Shown here in pieces: positions 54,256 to 63,100 of a DNA stretch of 64,000 bases. The DNA comes from Planctomycetaceae bacterium (GTDB taxonomy: Bacteria; Planctomycetota; Planctomycetia; Planctomycetales; Planctomycetaceae). The stretch is taken from the NCBI GenBank assembly GCA_041398825.1, contig JAWKTX010000011.1, positions 62,001 to 126,000 on the forward strand, given 5' to 3'. A program made the position numbers and the translations under genes. Each line of letters starts with the position of its first letter. Position 1 is the stretch's first letter. The notes beneath the pieces are model-generated. The model worked only from the letters and a program-made list of their open reading frames with translations, had not been told where the DNA came from and did no database searches.

Positions 54256-55032
54256 ATGTCCCGCTCCGAGGAATGCTACGACCATCCCCGCTACTGGGAT
54301 TTTGCCTTTTCGGATGAAACGGTTTTCGAAGCGGACTTCATTGAATCTGCTGGTGCACAGTTTCTGCCCTTTCCGTTGCATCGAATTCTTGAAGCAGGTT
54401 GTGGTGGTGGGCGTCAGGTTGTTGAGCTTGCTAAACGCGGATACGAGGTTTCTGCCTTTGATCTGAACGAAAACGCGGTTCGATTCACCAAACAGCGAGT
54501 TGCACGAAGGCACCTTGTCGCCAGCATCTCAGTCGGCGACATGACAAATTTTGTGATGGAAACGCCCGTTGATCTCATTCATTGCCTGGTAAATTCATTC
54601 CGCCATCTGACAAGCGAATCTTCGGCACTGGCGTTTCTCAGGTCTTCGGCGAAGTCCCTCCGCTCCGGAGGTTTGTTGCTTCTGGGACTCCACCTGCTGC
54701 CTCCCGATGCCGAAGAATACGATTCTGAACGCTGGACCATTACCCGCGGAAACACTCGGGTAACGACGACACTGCGGGTTCTGGATTTCAACCGAAAGAC
54801 GCGTCTGGAAACGGTGCGATTTTCACTGAAGGTCACAACCCCCAAACGCGTCCTGCAACTGCGGACCGACCATCAATTACGGATTTACCGAGCCGACCAG
54901 ATGCGATCCCTGCTTCGAAAAGTTCCGGAACTGAATCTGCTGGCCGTCTTCGACTTCTGCTACGACATTTCCGAGCCGCTCAAGCTGAATGACGAACTGG
55001 GAGATACGGTTTTGGTTCTCGCAAAGCGATGA
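54256..55032 (+). CDS. Class I SAM-dependent methyltransferase
   Basis: 258 residues. Motif I is ILEAGCGGGRQVVELAKRGYEVSAFDLNENAV, motif II region ISVGDMTNF, then VDLIHCLVNSFRHL. The C-terminal half is beta-rich, typical of small-molecule methyltransferases. The substrate is unknown. It is followed by a converging CbpA-like gene. Confidence 0.9.
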   Translation: MSRSEECYDHPRYWDFAFSDETVFEADFIESAGAQFLPFPLHRILEAGCGGGRQVVELAKRGYEVSAFDLNENAVRFTKQRVARRHLVASISVGDMTNFVMETPVDLIHCLVNSFRHLTSESSALAFLRSSAKSLRSGGLLLLGLHLLPPDAEEYDSERWTITRGNTRVTTTLRVLDFNRKTRLETVRFSLKVTTPKRVLQLRTDHQLRIYRADQMRSLLRKVPELNLLAVFDFCYDISEPLKLNDELGDTVLVLAKR

Positions 55033-55093
55033 AATCGTTCTGGCTTATGTTCGAAGGCCGGTACAGCAGCAGGTGACAGCGAACCATCGCCGA

Positions 55094-56020
55094 TCATTTC
55101 CCCCACAAGCCATCACGCGGCGCTGAGGAAAGTTTTTCGAGCGACTGATACAGTTCTTTCAGCTCGGGTGACAGTTCTTTGGGAACGACGATCTTGACAA
55201 CCGCCAGCTGATCACCTCGCTCGCCGGTTCTGGGATCGGGCACCCCCTTGCCTCTCAGCCTCAGCCTGGCACCGCTCGATGTTCCGGGAGGAATGGTCAT
55301 GATCACCGTCCCTTCCGTTAATGTGGGCACATCCACTTTCGCACCCAACGCCGCCTCAGCCGGAGTCACGGGAACATCCACCAGCAAAGTCTGACCTTCG
55401 CGGCGGAACCACGGATGGGGCGTTGATTTCACCGAAACCAGCAGGTCGCCTTGAGGGCCGCCGTGTATACCCGGATTTCCCTGGCCAGCGAGCCGGATTG
55501 ACTTTCCGTCTGCAATACCAGCAGGAATCTTCACTGTGAGACGCTCTGATTTTCCCCCGATCTGAATGGACAGGTCGTACTCTCCACCTTCAACGGCCAG
55601 AGTGAAGGGGACCGTAATTTCAGTTCGAGCATCCTGACCTTTTTGTGGTTGCGGTCCTCGGCGAGCTCCACCGCCGAATGGATTGCCACCACGTCTCCCG
55701 CCGCCTCCGAACATTCCCCCCAGCAGGTCTTCAAAATCGAATGACGCGCCACCTCCGCCGCCGAAGCCCTGAAATGGATTGCCCCCCGGACCACCCCCGC
55801 TGAATCCGTGTCCGAATTGATCGTATTTGGCACGTTTCTCGGGGTCACCAAGAACTTCGTGGGCCTCGGTGATCTCTGAGAATTTCTGTTGCGCGCCGGC
55901 ATCGTCACGGTTCGCATCCGGATGATGTTTTTTGGCCAGCTTCTTGTAGGCTTTGCGAATCTCATCCTGCGAAGCCGATCGGGGCACTCCCAGAACTTCG
56001 TAGTAATCGCGTTTTGACAT
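55094..56020 (-). CDS. Curved-DNA-binding-type DnaJ protein (CbpA-like)
   Basis: 308 residues. J domain 1-70 with HPD in KKHHPDANRDD. A Gly/Phe-rich region ~72-120 (FSGGGPGGNPFQGFGGGGG). The two beta-sandwich client domains follow without the zinc-finger repeats of DnaJ, so it is the type II (CbpA/DnaJ2) form. It stimulates DnaK ATPase and holds clients. No dnaK or grpE is next to it. Confidence 0.94.
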   Translation of the reverse strand: MSKRDYYEVLGVPRSASQDEIRKAYKKLAKKHHPDANRDDAGAQQKFSEITEAHEVLGDPEKRAKYDQFGHGFSGGGPGGNPFQGFGGGGGASFDFEDLLGGMFGGGGRRGGNPFGGGARRGPQPQKGQDARTEITVPFTLAVEGGEYDLSIQIGGKSERLTVKIPAGIADGKSIRLAGQGNPGIHGGPQGDLLVSVKSTPHPWFRREGQTLLVDVPVTPAEAALGAKVDVPTLTEGTVIMTIPPGTSSGARLRLRGKGVPDPRTGERGDQLAVVKIVVPKELSPELKELYQSLEKLSSAPRDGLWGK

Positions 56021-56082
56021 GGGGCAGTTTCTAAAGACTCAGGAATGACCATTGACCAAACGGTAGTGTAGTACGCCGGAAA

Positions 56083-57060
56083 CTACTTCACAGCGCAGAG
56101 CAAATTTATCATTTCGAAGTACTGAATACGCCGCAACGTCAGATCAGCCGTACCTCCGGGATCCGACAGTGCCATCTGCGAGAGCCTAATCATTGCATTT
56201 GCATCCCATTCTCCATTCCCGATGACCTGGTTCATCATGCGGATCTCATCCTTCTTCGCCTTGTGCCACGCCATCCAGTCCGGCAGTTTCTGTTTCAGCC
56301 TGTCGAACGCGGGATGCCGACCGACTCTGCGAAACCAGTACGCCGCATTGCCAGCGTCTGGTTCGCGACGATGCATGATACCGTGCCAATAGTCTGCCGT
56401 TCTCGGAGATCCCTGGCCTTCCATCGACTGAGAGACGCTATGGCTTTCATCCGTAAAATTCCAAAGAAGCAGCAGACCAGCCTCAGCACACTTACGTTGA
56501 AATGAATCGCCAGTTTCACCAAGGCAACTGGCAATCACTGCCCGCATCTGTCGCAGCGACAGTTGCGCTCGACCTGGTCCGGCTGGCGGCAGTTTCATCG
56601 CATCAACCGTCTCGCCCGGCGATCGTTCCTGAATGGTAAATTGATCAGCCTGTTCCACGACGAGTGAGAGTAACGTGGTTTGCTCGCTGACACGTTCGAC
56701 GATTTCAAACTGCAGCCGCACCTGCCAAGATTCATCAGGTAATCGACTGAGCATCGCCATCCTGGGCCCAAGCGTTTGGACAAGATCGGACGGAATAGGA
56801 TCTCTGTCCGCAAAGATACAGTTCCCGACGGGTTTGGTCGCCGCCAGTTCCGCTGAGTGGTCCGGGCCAGAGCCTCCGATCACCGCCACGACCGCGTCCT
56901 TCGATTTGCATCGAAGCAGGTCACCTGCAGTGATTGTTCGCCAATCCCGCAAATCGCCTGCGTCGTCGCAGAATGCGCTGGAGACCACAAAGTTCTCCGC
57001 GGAAGATCTCCGCTGGTACTGATCGCAGACTCTTGCGGACAGAAAAAACTGTGTCGACAT
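56083..57060 (-). CDS. Conserved planctomycete hypothetical protein
   Basis: 325 residues, soluble, no signal peptide. The N-terminal half is beta-rich; the C-terminal half has ADYWHGIMHRREPDAGNAAYWFRRVGRHP, a block I recall from planctomycete proteins of unknown function. It may bind nucleotides or sugars through the conserved His/Arg/Trp residues, but this is guesswork. It is on the same strand as the CbpA-like and LRR-like genes, with 60-base gaps. Confidence 0.65.
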   Translation of the reverse strand: MSTQFFLSARVCDQYQRRSSAENFVVSSAFCDDAGDLRDWRTITAGDLLRCKSKDAVVAVIGGSGPDHSAELAATKPVGNCIFADRDPIPSDLVQTLGPRMAMLSRLPDESWQVRLQFEIVERVSEQTTLLSLVVEQADQFTIQERSPGETVDAMKLPPAGPGRAQLSLRQMRAVIASCLGETGDSFQRKCAEAGLLLLWNFTDESHSVSQSMEGQGSPRTADYWHGIMHRREPDAGNAAYWFRRVGRHPAFDRLKQKLPDWMAWHKAKKDEIRMMNQVIGNGEWDANAMIRLSQMALSDPGGTADLTLRRIQYFEMINLLCAVK

Positions 57061-57119
57061 TCAGGGCCCCTGAGTTCATTTCAGAGTGAATAAGATTCCA
57101 GCAAATCTACCGGACCGGC

Positions 57120-58022
57120 CTACTGCAGATACGAATCCAGCCTCGATTTTTGTTCGGGCGTGATGGGTTCGTGCCTGATCTTCACCCCCGACATTTCTTT
57201 CCGCAGGGCATCTATCTGAATGACCGGAATATCGGTCGAATAGATCGTCAGCTCCTTCAGTGTTTTGAGGGACTTTAATTGCACGAGAGCGTCAAACGTC
57301 AATCGCGCCTCTCCAATCTGAAGTTTCTCAACGGCAGGCATCTGCGTGAGTGTGCGGATTGTCGCATCGCTAAGACTTGGTGGCAGCCCCTTTCTACGAG
57401 GCAATCGCTGCCCCAGCTTCAGGTATCGCAGATGAGGCAGTCTCACAATGTGCGCATTACCCGCTTCGGTCTGGTAAGTGTGCCAGGTCGAGAGTTCCTG
57501 CAGCGAGGTGATTTCCGAGATTGCAGCAAAGCCGTCGTCTCCCATCGACATCCCGGCCACCGTGAGTCGTTCGAGCGATTTCAGTTCTTTCCAGGCGCGA
57601 AATCCTTCTCCCGTGAACCCTTCCATCCGGAAGGATAAATGAAAGAATGCCGCAGATCTTAACTTCTTCATTCCTGCCAGTTGTGCCAGTCCCGCATCGG
57701 ACAATTGTGCGCCGTCTGTTGAAAGGGACTCCAGCTGCTCGAGATCCAATAGGTATCCGACAGTCTGATCGTTCAAACCGTGGGCTTTGCCGTACGTCGT
57801 CAGTTTCTTCAGGTGCGACAACTGGCCAATCTGTTTCCACTCTTCGTCGTGCAGAGCGCTGCTGTCACGAAAACTAAGTTCGGTCACCCATCCGTTCTTT
57901 TCAACGACGACACCTCCCAATTCCTTCATGCGGGCTGCGAGCGCACTCTCATCACCGACGACGTTCGGGACGATACCAATCGGAAGTGTGGTCCAAAACA
58001 TGATCAGAATCATCGCCCGCAT
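57120..58022 (-). CDS. Exported leucine-rich-repeat-like protein
   Basis: 300 residues. Signal peptide MRAMILIMFWTTLPIGIVPNVVG. The rest consists of LRR-like units of ~24-28 residues, for example LSHLKKLTTYGKAHGLNDQTVG, LEQLESLSTDGAQLSDAGLAQL, LKSLERLTVAGMSMGDDGFAAI and MPAVEKLQIGEARLTFDALVQL. Planctomycetes encode many such secreted LRR proteins with unknown partners. Confidence 0.85.
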   Translation of the reverse strand: MRAMILIMFWTTLPIGIVPNVVGDESALAARMKELGGVVVEKNGWVTELSFRDSSALHDEEWKQIGQLSHLKKLTTYGKAHGLNDQTVGYLLDLEQLESLSTDGAQLSDAGLAQLAGMKKLRSAAFFHLSFRMEGFTGEGFRAWKELKSLERLTVAGMSMGDDGFAAISEITSLQELSTWHTYQTEAGNAHIVRLPHLRYLKLGQRLPRRKGLPPSLSDATIRTLTQMPAVEKLQIGEARLTFDALVQLKSLKTLKELTIYSTDIPVIQIDALRKEMSGVKIRHEPITPEQKSRLDSYLQ

Positions 58023-58341
58023 TTCAAAGTCTCCCGATTGTTGCTGGTTTCTTCGCAGACGTCGCCCCGAAATTCCAGAGCTGGATCTTTTGACAGTCTG
58101 ATTGGTCTGCTGGCCAATCTCCGATGCCGAATGGTAAGATCTGCGTGTGGAAATTTCAGTGACGGATCGTGATCATTCCTAACCGCGCCAATATGAAGGG
58201 TATCCGGAGTACAGAAGTCCTTCAGGCCCAGGAATAGTGGGCCACCAGACTACGATCATGTCTGTCTCTGCCATCCATCAGTGTTACGGTACTCGAGAAC
58301 TTGTTCGAGCCTTCGAAAACGTTCAACGGAAGAATCCAACT
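58023..58341. other. Divergent promoter region
   Basis: About 320 bases between the LRR-like gene and the pqiA-like gene. In-frame starts at 58237 and 58258 extend the pqiA-like frame, but the added residues are not membrane or zinc-ribbon sequence. No RNA or repeat recognised. Confidence 0.4.
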
Positions 58342-58944
58342 ATGGGAAGTCTTCGTGGCTGCCACTGCTGCGGGCTGATTCATGAACTACCTGAATTACG
58401 GGCCAGCGAGCGAGCGTCCTGCACGCGCTGCGGAGCGAGGATCGCCATGCCCGGACTGCGTCGCGAATCTGCCAGCCGAACCGCCGCTGCGGCCCTGGGC
58501 GCTTTCATCCTGTTCTGGCCAGCCATACTCTGCCCAATCCTGGAAATCGAGAAACTGGGGATTCGTCAACAGTCGAGTATACTGGGCGGAATCGTCGATC
58601 TTCTGAAACACGGCAGCTGGCTGGTAGGAGGCGTGGTTCTGCTGTTTTCAATCATTTTCCCATTCACGAAGATTGTCCTTCTGCTCGAACTGAGTCTGCT
58701 CGAATTCCTCCATCGCAGGCACAAAGCGATAACACTCCAGGTCATGGAACACCTCGGAAAATGGAGTATGATGGACGTGATGCTGCTGGCATTTCTGGTC
58801 ATGCTGGTCAAACTCGGCAACCTCGTGCACTTTCAGTTCGGGCCAGCAGTCATCGCATTTGTCGCATGTGTCGCGATGAGCATGGTCGCGTCGATTACCT
58901 TCGATCCACATGCGATCTGGGAAGACAGCGATGCGGCGGTCTAA
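58342..58944 (+). CDS. Paraquat-inducible protein A-like membrane protein
   Basis: About 200 residues from ATG 58342. Starts at 58237 or 58258 are open but less likely. A rubredoxin-like pair CHCCG and CTRCG at the N-terminus precedes four membrane helices (ALGAFILFWPAILCPIL, SWLVGGVVLLFSIIFPFTKIVLLL, MMDVMLLAFLVMLVKLG, FGPAVIAFVACVAMSMVAS). PqiA proteins work with MCE-type PqiB in lipid transport; no pqiB is nearby. A hairpin at 58954-58977 probably ends the transcript. Confidence 0.82.
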   Translation: MGSLRGCHCCGLIHELPELRASERASCTRCGARIAMPGLRRESASRTAAAALGAFILFWPAILCPILEIEKLGIRQQSSILGGIVDLLKHGSWLVGGVVLLFSIIFPFTKIVLLLELSLLEFLHRRHKAITLQVMEHLGKWSMMDVMLLAFLVMLVKLGNLVHFQFGPAVIAFVACVAMSMVASITFDPHAIWEDSDAAV

Positions 58945-58953
58945 CCTAACAGC

Positions 58954-58977
58954 CTGTCCCGGTTCTTCAACGGACAG
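58954..58977 (+). terminator. CTGTCC...GGACAG hairpin after the pqiA-like gene
   Basis: Six-bp stem and 12-base loop, ten bases after the stop; it matches the hairpin at 38750-38773 except for one loop base. Confidence 0.55.
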
Positions 58978-59151
58978 CTAACCCTGGTGATCTGACCGAA
59001 TGCGGAACGACGAAATACCTCTGGAATGACTTGCCGGAAGTTCAATGAGAGTCATCATACAGCCCAATTGATACGGTCCACTTGCGGTTCCGGACTCCTC
59101 CCTGGTCCGCTGGATTTCCACACTCCATCAAAGCCGAGAGACTCGAAGTCA

Positions 59152-60108
59152 ATGTATCTGGTCAAGAAAATCGTTGTCGGAATCGAGATGCCACCGTCGC
59201 ATCCATGGGATGCGGCCAACCTGGAAGCACCTTCACGTCTGGCCGTGCGACAGGCTTTCCAGCTCGCTGCTTCCGCCAAGCTGCCGGTCAGCCTGGTCAC
59301 TGTTCTACCGGAACCAAACGCGGGCTGGTTTGGAAGTGCGGAGCAGGCACGACGAGATCATGAAGTCGCATTGACAGAGGCCAACAGCGTTTTGCAGGAT
59401 CTGGCTGCACAGTATGCGACCGAATCAAATATTGTCGTTGAATGCGTTGTGGGCGTCGGCAAGCCATGGATGGAACTGCTTCGCGTGGCGGGGAACGCAG
59501 ACGACACCATGATTATTTGTGGCAGCAGGCCCGTCGGAGCGGTGAGCCGAGCGTTGTTTGGCAGCACGGGACTCAAGTTGCTGCGGTATGCGTGCGGCCC
59601 GGTTTGGCTGGTGAAAGCAGTGCCGGATGACGACGATCGACTCGATATCCTGGCGACAACGGATTTAACCGAAATTGGCGGAGACATTCTTGGTCTGTCA
59701 GTCGGATTGGCGAAGTGCATTCCGTCACGTCTAAGCGTTCTGCACGTCGCGGAAGGGACAGTGGAACGTTACATGCGACGCACCGGCGTATCAGTTGAGC
59801 AGCTGGAAGAGATGCGTGCCCGGTCAATTGAGGAAGCGACGCACCGAGTTCATGATCAGCTTGCGCAAACAGACTTCCGAACTCTTGAAAACGGTGTTCA
59901 GGTCAAGGTGGCAAGCGGTCCGGCTGACGTTGGAATTCTCAACGCAATCCAGAACCTGAACATCAATGTTGTTGTCATGGCATCCCAGGCTCGTGGAGGT
60001 GTTTCGGGGATGGTCCTTGGAAATACCGCCGAGACGCTTCTTTCTGAGGTTTCCTGCTCGTTGATTGTCATCAAGCCTGATGACTTTAAATGCCCTCTGC
60101 AGTTCTGA
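59152..60108 (+). CDS. Tandem universal stress protein (two UspA domains)
   Basis: 318 residues from ATG 59152; the frame is open further upstream but with non-homologous sequence. Domain 1 (~1-150) starts MYLVKKIVVGIEMP and has CGSRPVGAVSRALFGSTGLKLLRYACGPVWLV. Domain 2 (~160-310) ends VVMASQARGGVSGMVLGNTAETLLSEVSCSLIVIKP, with the G-x2-G-x9-G-S/T ATP loop. UspA proteins bind ATP and aid stress survival. It lies 18 bases before hrpA. Confidence 0.93.
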   Translation: MYLVKKIVVGIEMPPSHPWDAANLEAPSRLAVRQAFQLAASAKLPVSLVTVLPEPNAGWFGSAEQARRDHEVALTEANSVLQDLAAQYATESNIVVECVVGVGKPWMELLRVAGNADDTMIICGSRPVGAVSRALFGSTGLKLLRYACGPVWLVKAVPDDDDRLDILATTDLTEIGGDILGLSVGLAKCIPSRLSVLHVAEGTVERYMRRTGVSVEQLEEMRARSIEEATHRVHDQLAQTDFRTLENGVQVKVASGPADVGILNAIQNLNINVVVMASQARGGVSGMVLGNTAETLLSEVSCSLIVIKPDDFKCPLQF

Positions 60109-60126
60109 CGAATTGCCCCGGTGAAC

Positions 60127-63100
60127 ATGACAGACTTCCAGGAACTGAATGCCGCCATTCAAACCGCGATGCATTCTGATGTATTCTCGCTCCGAAAACT
60201 GCTGCGCGCGGTGGAGGCGAATCGAAAGTCCGGGAAGCCATTTGACCGACTGCTCAGCAAACTACAGGCACAGTTGTCGAAATCCATAACGCTGCGTGAG
60301 GAACGTGCTCGGGCCTTGCCGGCAATCACGTGGGACGAACAGCTTCCCGTCGTCGAACGTCGCGAAGAAATCTCGGAAGCCATCCGGCAACATCAGGTTG
60401 TGGTGGTATGCGGCGAAACGGGGTCAGGCAAGTCCACGCAACTTCCCAAGATCGCATTGGCACTGGGACGCGGTATTGGCGGAGTGATCGGTCATACGCA
60501 GCCTCGCCGCATTGCAGCACGATCAATTGCCGCTCGGCTCTCTCAGGAATTAAACTGCACGCTGGGTCAGCAGGTGGGATACCGAATCCGATTCGGGGAT
60601 CAATCCGGGCCTCGTACTCTTATCCGACTGATGACCGACGGCATCATGCTGGCCGAAACACAAACGGATCGTTTTCTCGATCAGTACGACACGATTATCG
60701 TCGACGAAGCCCACGAACGGTCATTGAATATCGATTTCCTTCTGGGTTACCTGAAACGACTGCTTCCACGGCGCCGCGACCTGCGACTGGTTATCACCTC
60801 AGCCACTATTGATGCCGAGCGCTTTGCTTCGCATTTTGAGACGGACGGCAATCCTGCCCCGGTGCTGATGGTGTCCGGGCGGACGTATCCCGTTGAGTTG
60901 CGGTACAGACCACTGGAAGTCGACGGTATGTCGCTGGCCGAAGCGTATCGCGAGGAACTCGGCGATTATGACAACGCTGATCCTGCCTCCCGCGTTCGCG
61001 TTCGGACAGGCCCTCCAAAAGCAACTCCCGCAACGGGCCGCTCAGGGCCCAATCGACGGGAGAGTGAAGACCGGGACTGGATCGATGGCGTCGTTGACGC
61101 GGTGGATGAGCTGGCCTCAATTGACAGTGGTCACATTCTGGTTTTCCTGCCAACAGAACGTGACATCCGCGAAGTTGACAAGAAGCTCAGCGGCCGCCGA
61201 TACCCGGGGGATTCCGGCCATCAATTGACACAAATCGTCCCTTTGTTTGGCCGTCTTTCCAGTGCAGAACAGGATAAGGTTTTTCAGCCCTTCCAGCACC
61301 GGCGCATTGTACTGGCCACCAACGTCGCAGAATCCTCGCTGACCGTACCGGGCATTCGATACGTCATCGATACCGGAACGGCGCGTATGAGCCGCTATTC
61401 GGCACGATCGCGGATACAGCGTCTGCCGGTAGAACCTGTTTCTCAGGCTTCAGCGAATCAGCGTTCCGGGCGTTGCGGACGTATCGGGCCCGGGGTCTGT
61501 ATTCGTCTTTACAGCGAACAGGATTTTGCCGCCCGTGACCCATTCACGACACCCGAGATCCAGCGAACCAACCTCGCGTCCGTCATTCTGCGGACCATTT
61601 CTCTGCGTCTCGGTGCGATCGAAGAGTTTCCGTTTCTCGATCCGCCACGCACATCGACCGTTCGCGAGGGATATAAAACACTTGAAGAACTCGGCGCAAT
61701 CGATTCGTCCGGTCAACTGACCGACACCGGACGCCGCATGTCGCGTCTGCCGGTGGATCCCCGTATCAGCCGAATTATTCTTGCTTCCATCGACGAACAG
61801 GCCTTTCCCGAAGTTCTTGCCATCGCTGCCGCACTGGAAATTCAGGACCCCCGCGAACGACCAATCGACAAACAACAGCAGGCCGACGAAGCGCACTCGC
61901 AGTTCAGGCATCGAGACTCAGACTTCATGACGCTGCTGAATCTGTGGGATACCTGGCACGAAAGAAAAAAGAGCCTTTCCAACAGCCAGCTTAGAAAATG
62001 GTGTCAACAAAACTTTCTGTCGTGGCTGCGAATGCGCGAATGGGTTGATGTGCATCGTCAGCTGAAAGATCTCCTCTCCGAAAGCGATGACAAGGACATT
62101 GCCAAAGCTGCACGACTTCATCCCCTGAAGGATCGACGCAACGACATGCCCTCGATTCATCGCTCACTGATGACCGGACTGCTGGCGAATATTGCATGGC
62201 AAACAGTGGAAGGCGACTACAGCGGAGCGGGCGGCAACAAACTCGTACTCTGGCCGGGGTCCGCCCTGGCGCCAAAGGGTGCGAAATGGATCGTCGCGGC
62301 CGAACTGGTCGAAACCAGCAAACGCTTCGCTCGAACCGTTGCCAGAATCCAGCCCGAATGGATTGAACCGCTGGCGGCACACCTTGTCAGTCGCGAGTAC
62401 TCTCAGCCGCACTGGGACGCAAACGCCGGCAATGTGATGATTTTTGAAAAAGTCACGCTCTGGGGCATGCCGATCGTTCCACGTCGCAAAGTACCGCTGG
62501 CCAGAATTGATGCAGCCAAAGCCAGAGAACTGTTCATCCAGCATGGACTTGTCGAATTCGGGCTCCTCTTTGGAGACACAGAAGACGAAAGAGAATCCGA
62601 ATGGGCCGAAGAAGAAGAGGCCCTCACAACTGGCAGTCGATCTCGCCTGACTCCCGGCCGTTCGTCGAATCCCGGTGGGAATCAACGAAAAGGATGGGGG
62701 CACGATTTTCCATTCCTCAAACACAACAAAGACATTCTGAATCAGATTCAAGAGTTGCAGCATCGAACCCGTCGTCACGATTTGTTGCCAACGGATGAAA
62801 TGCTGTTCGCCGTTTACAGCGAGCGGATACCGGAAGACGTGGCAGACCGGGACACACTGAAACGCTGGTATCGCCGCGCAGCCACTCGGGATCAGTCTCT
62901 GCTGAGATTTGACGTTCATCAGTTCATCCATGCTGACGAGCATCATGATCATGCGGAGCGTTTTCCTGAAACGGCACGATTCGGCGTGATGGAATTGCCT
63001 TTGACCTATCAGCTCGATCCCGGAAAAGATGCGGACGGTGTGACGGTCACCGTACCGGCCGAAGGGCTGGGGCAACTCATGGAATCTCGTTTGAGCTGGC

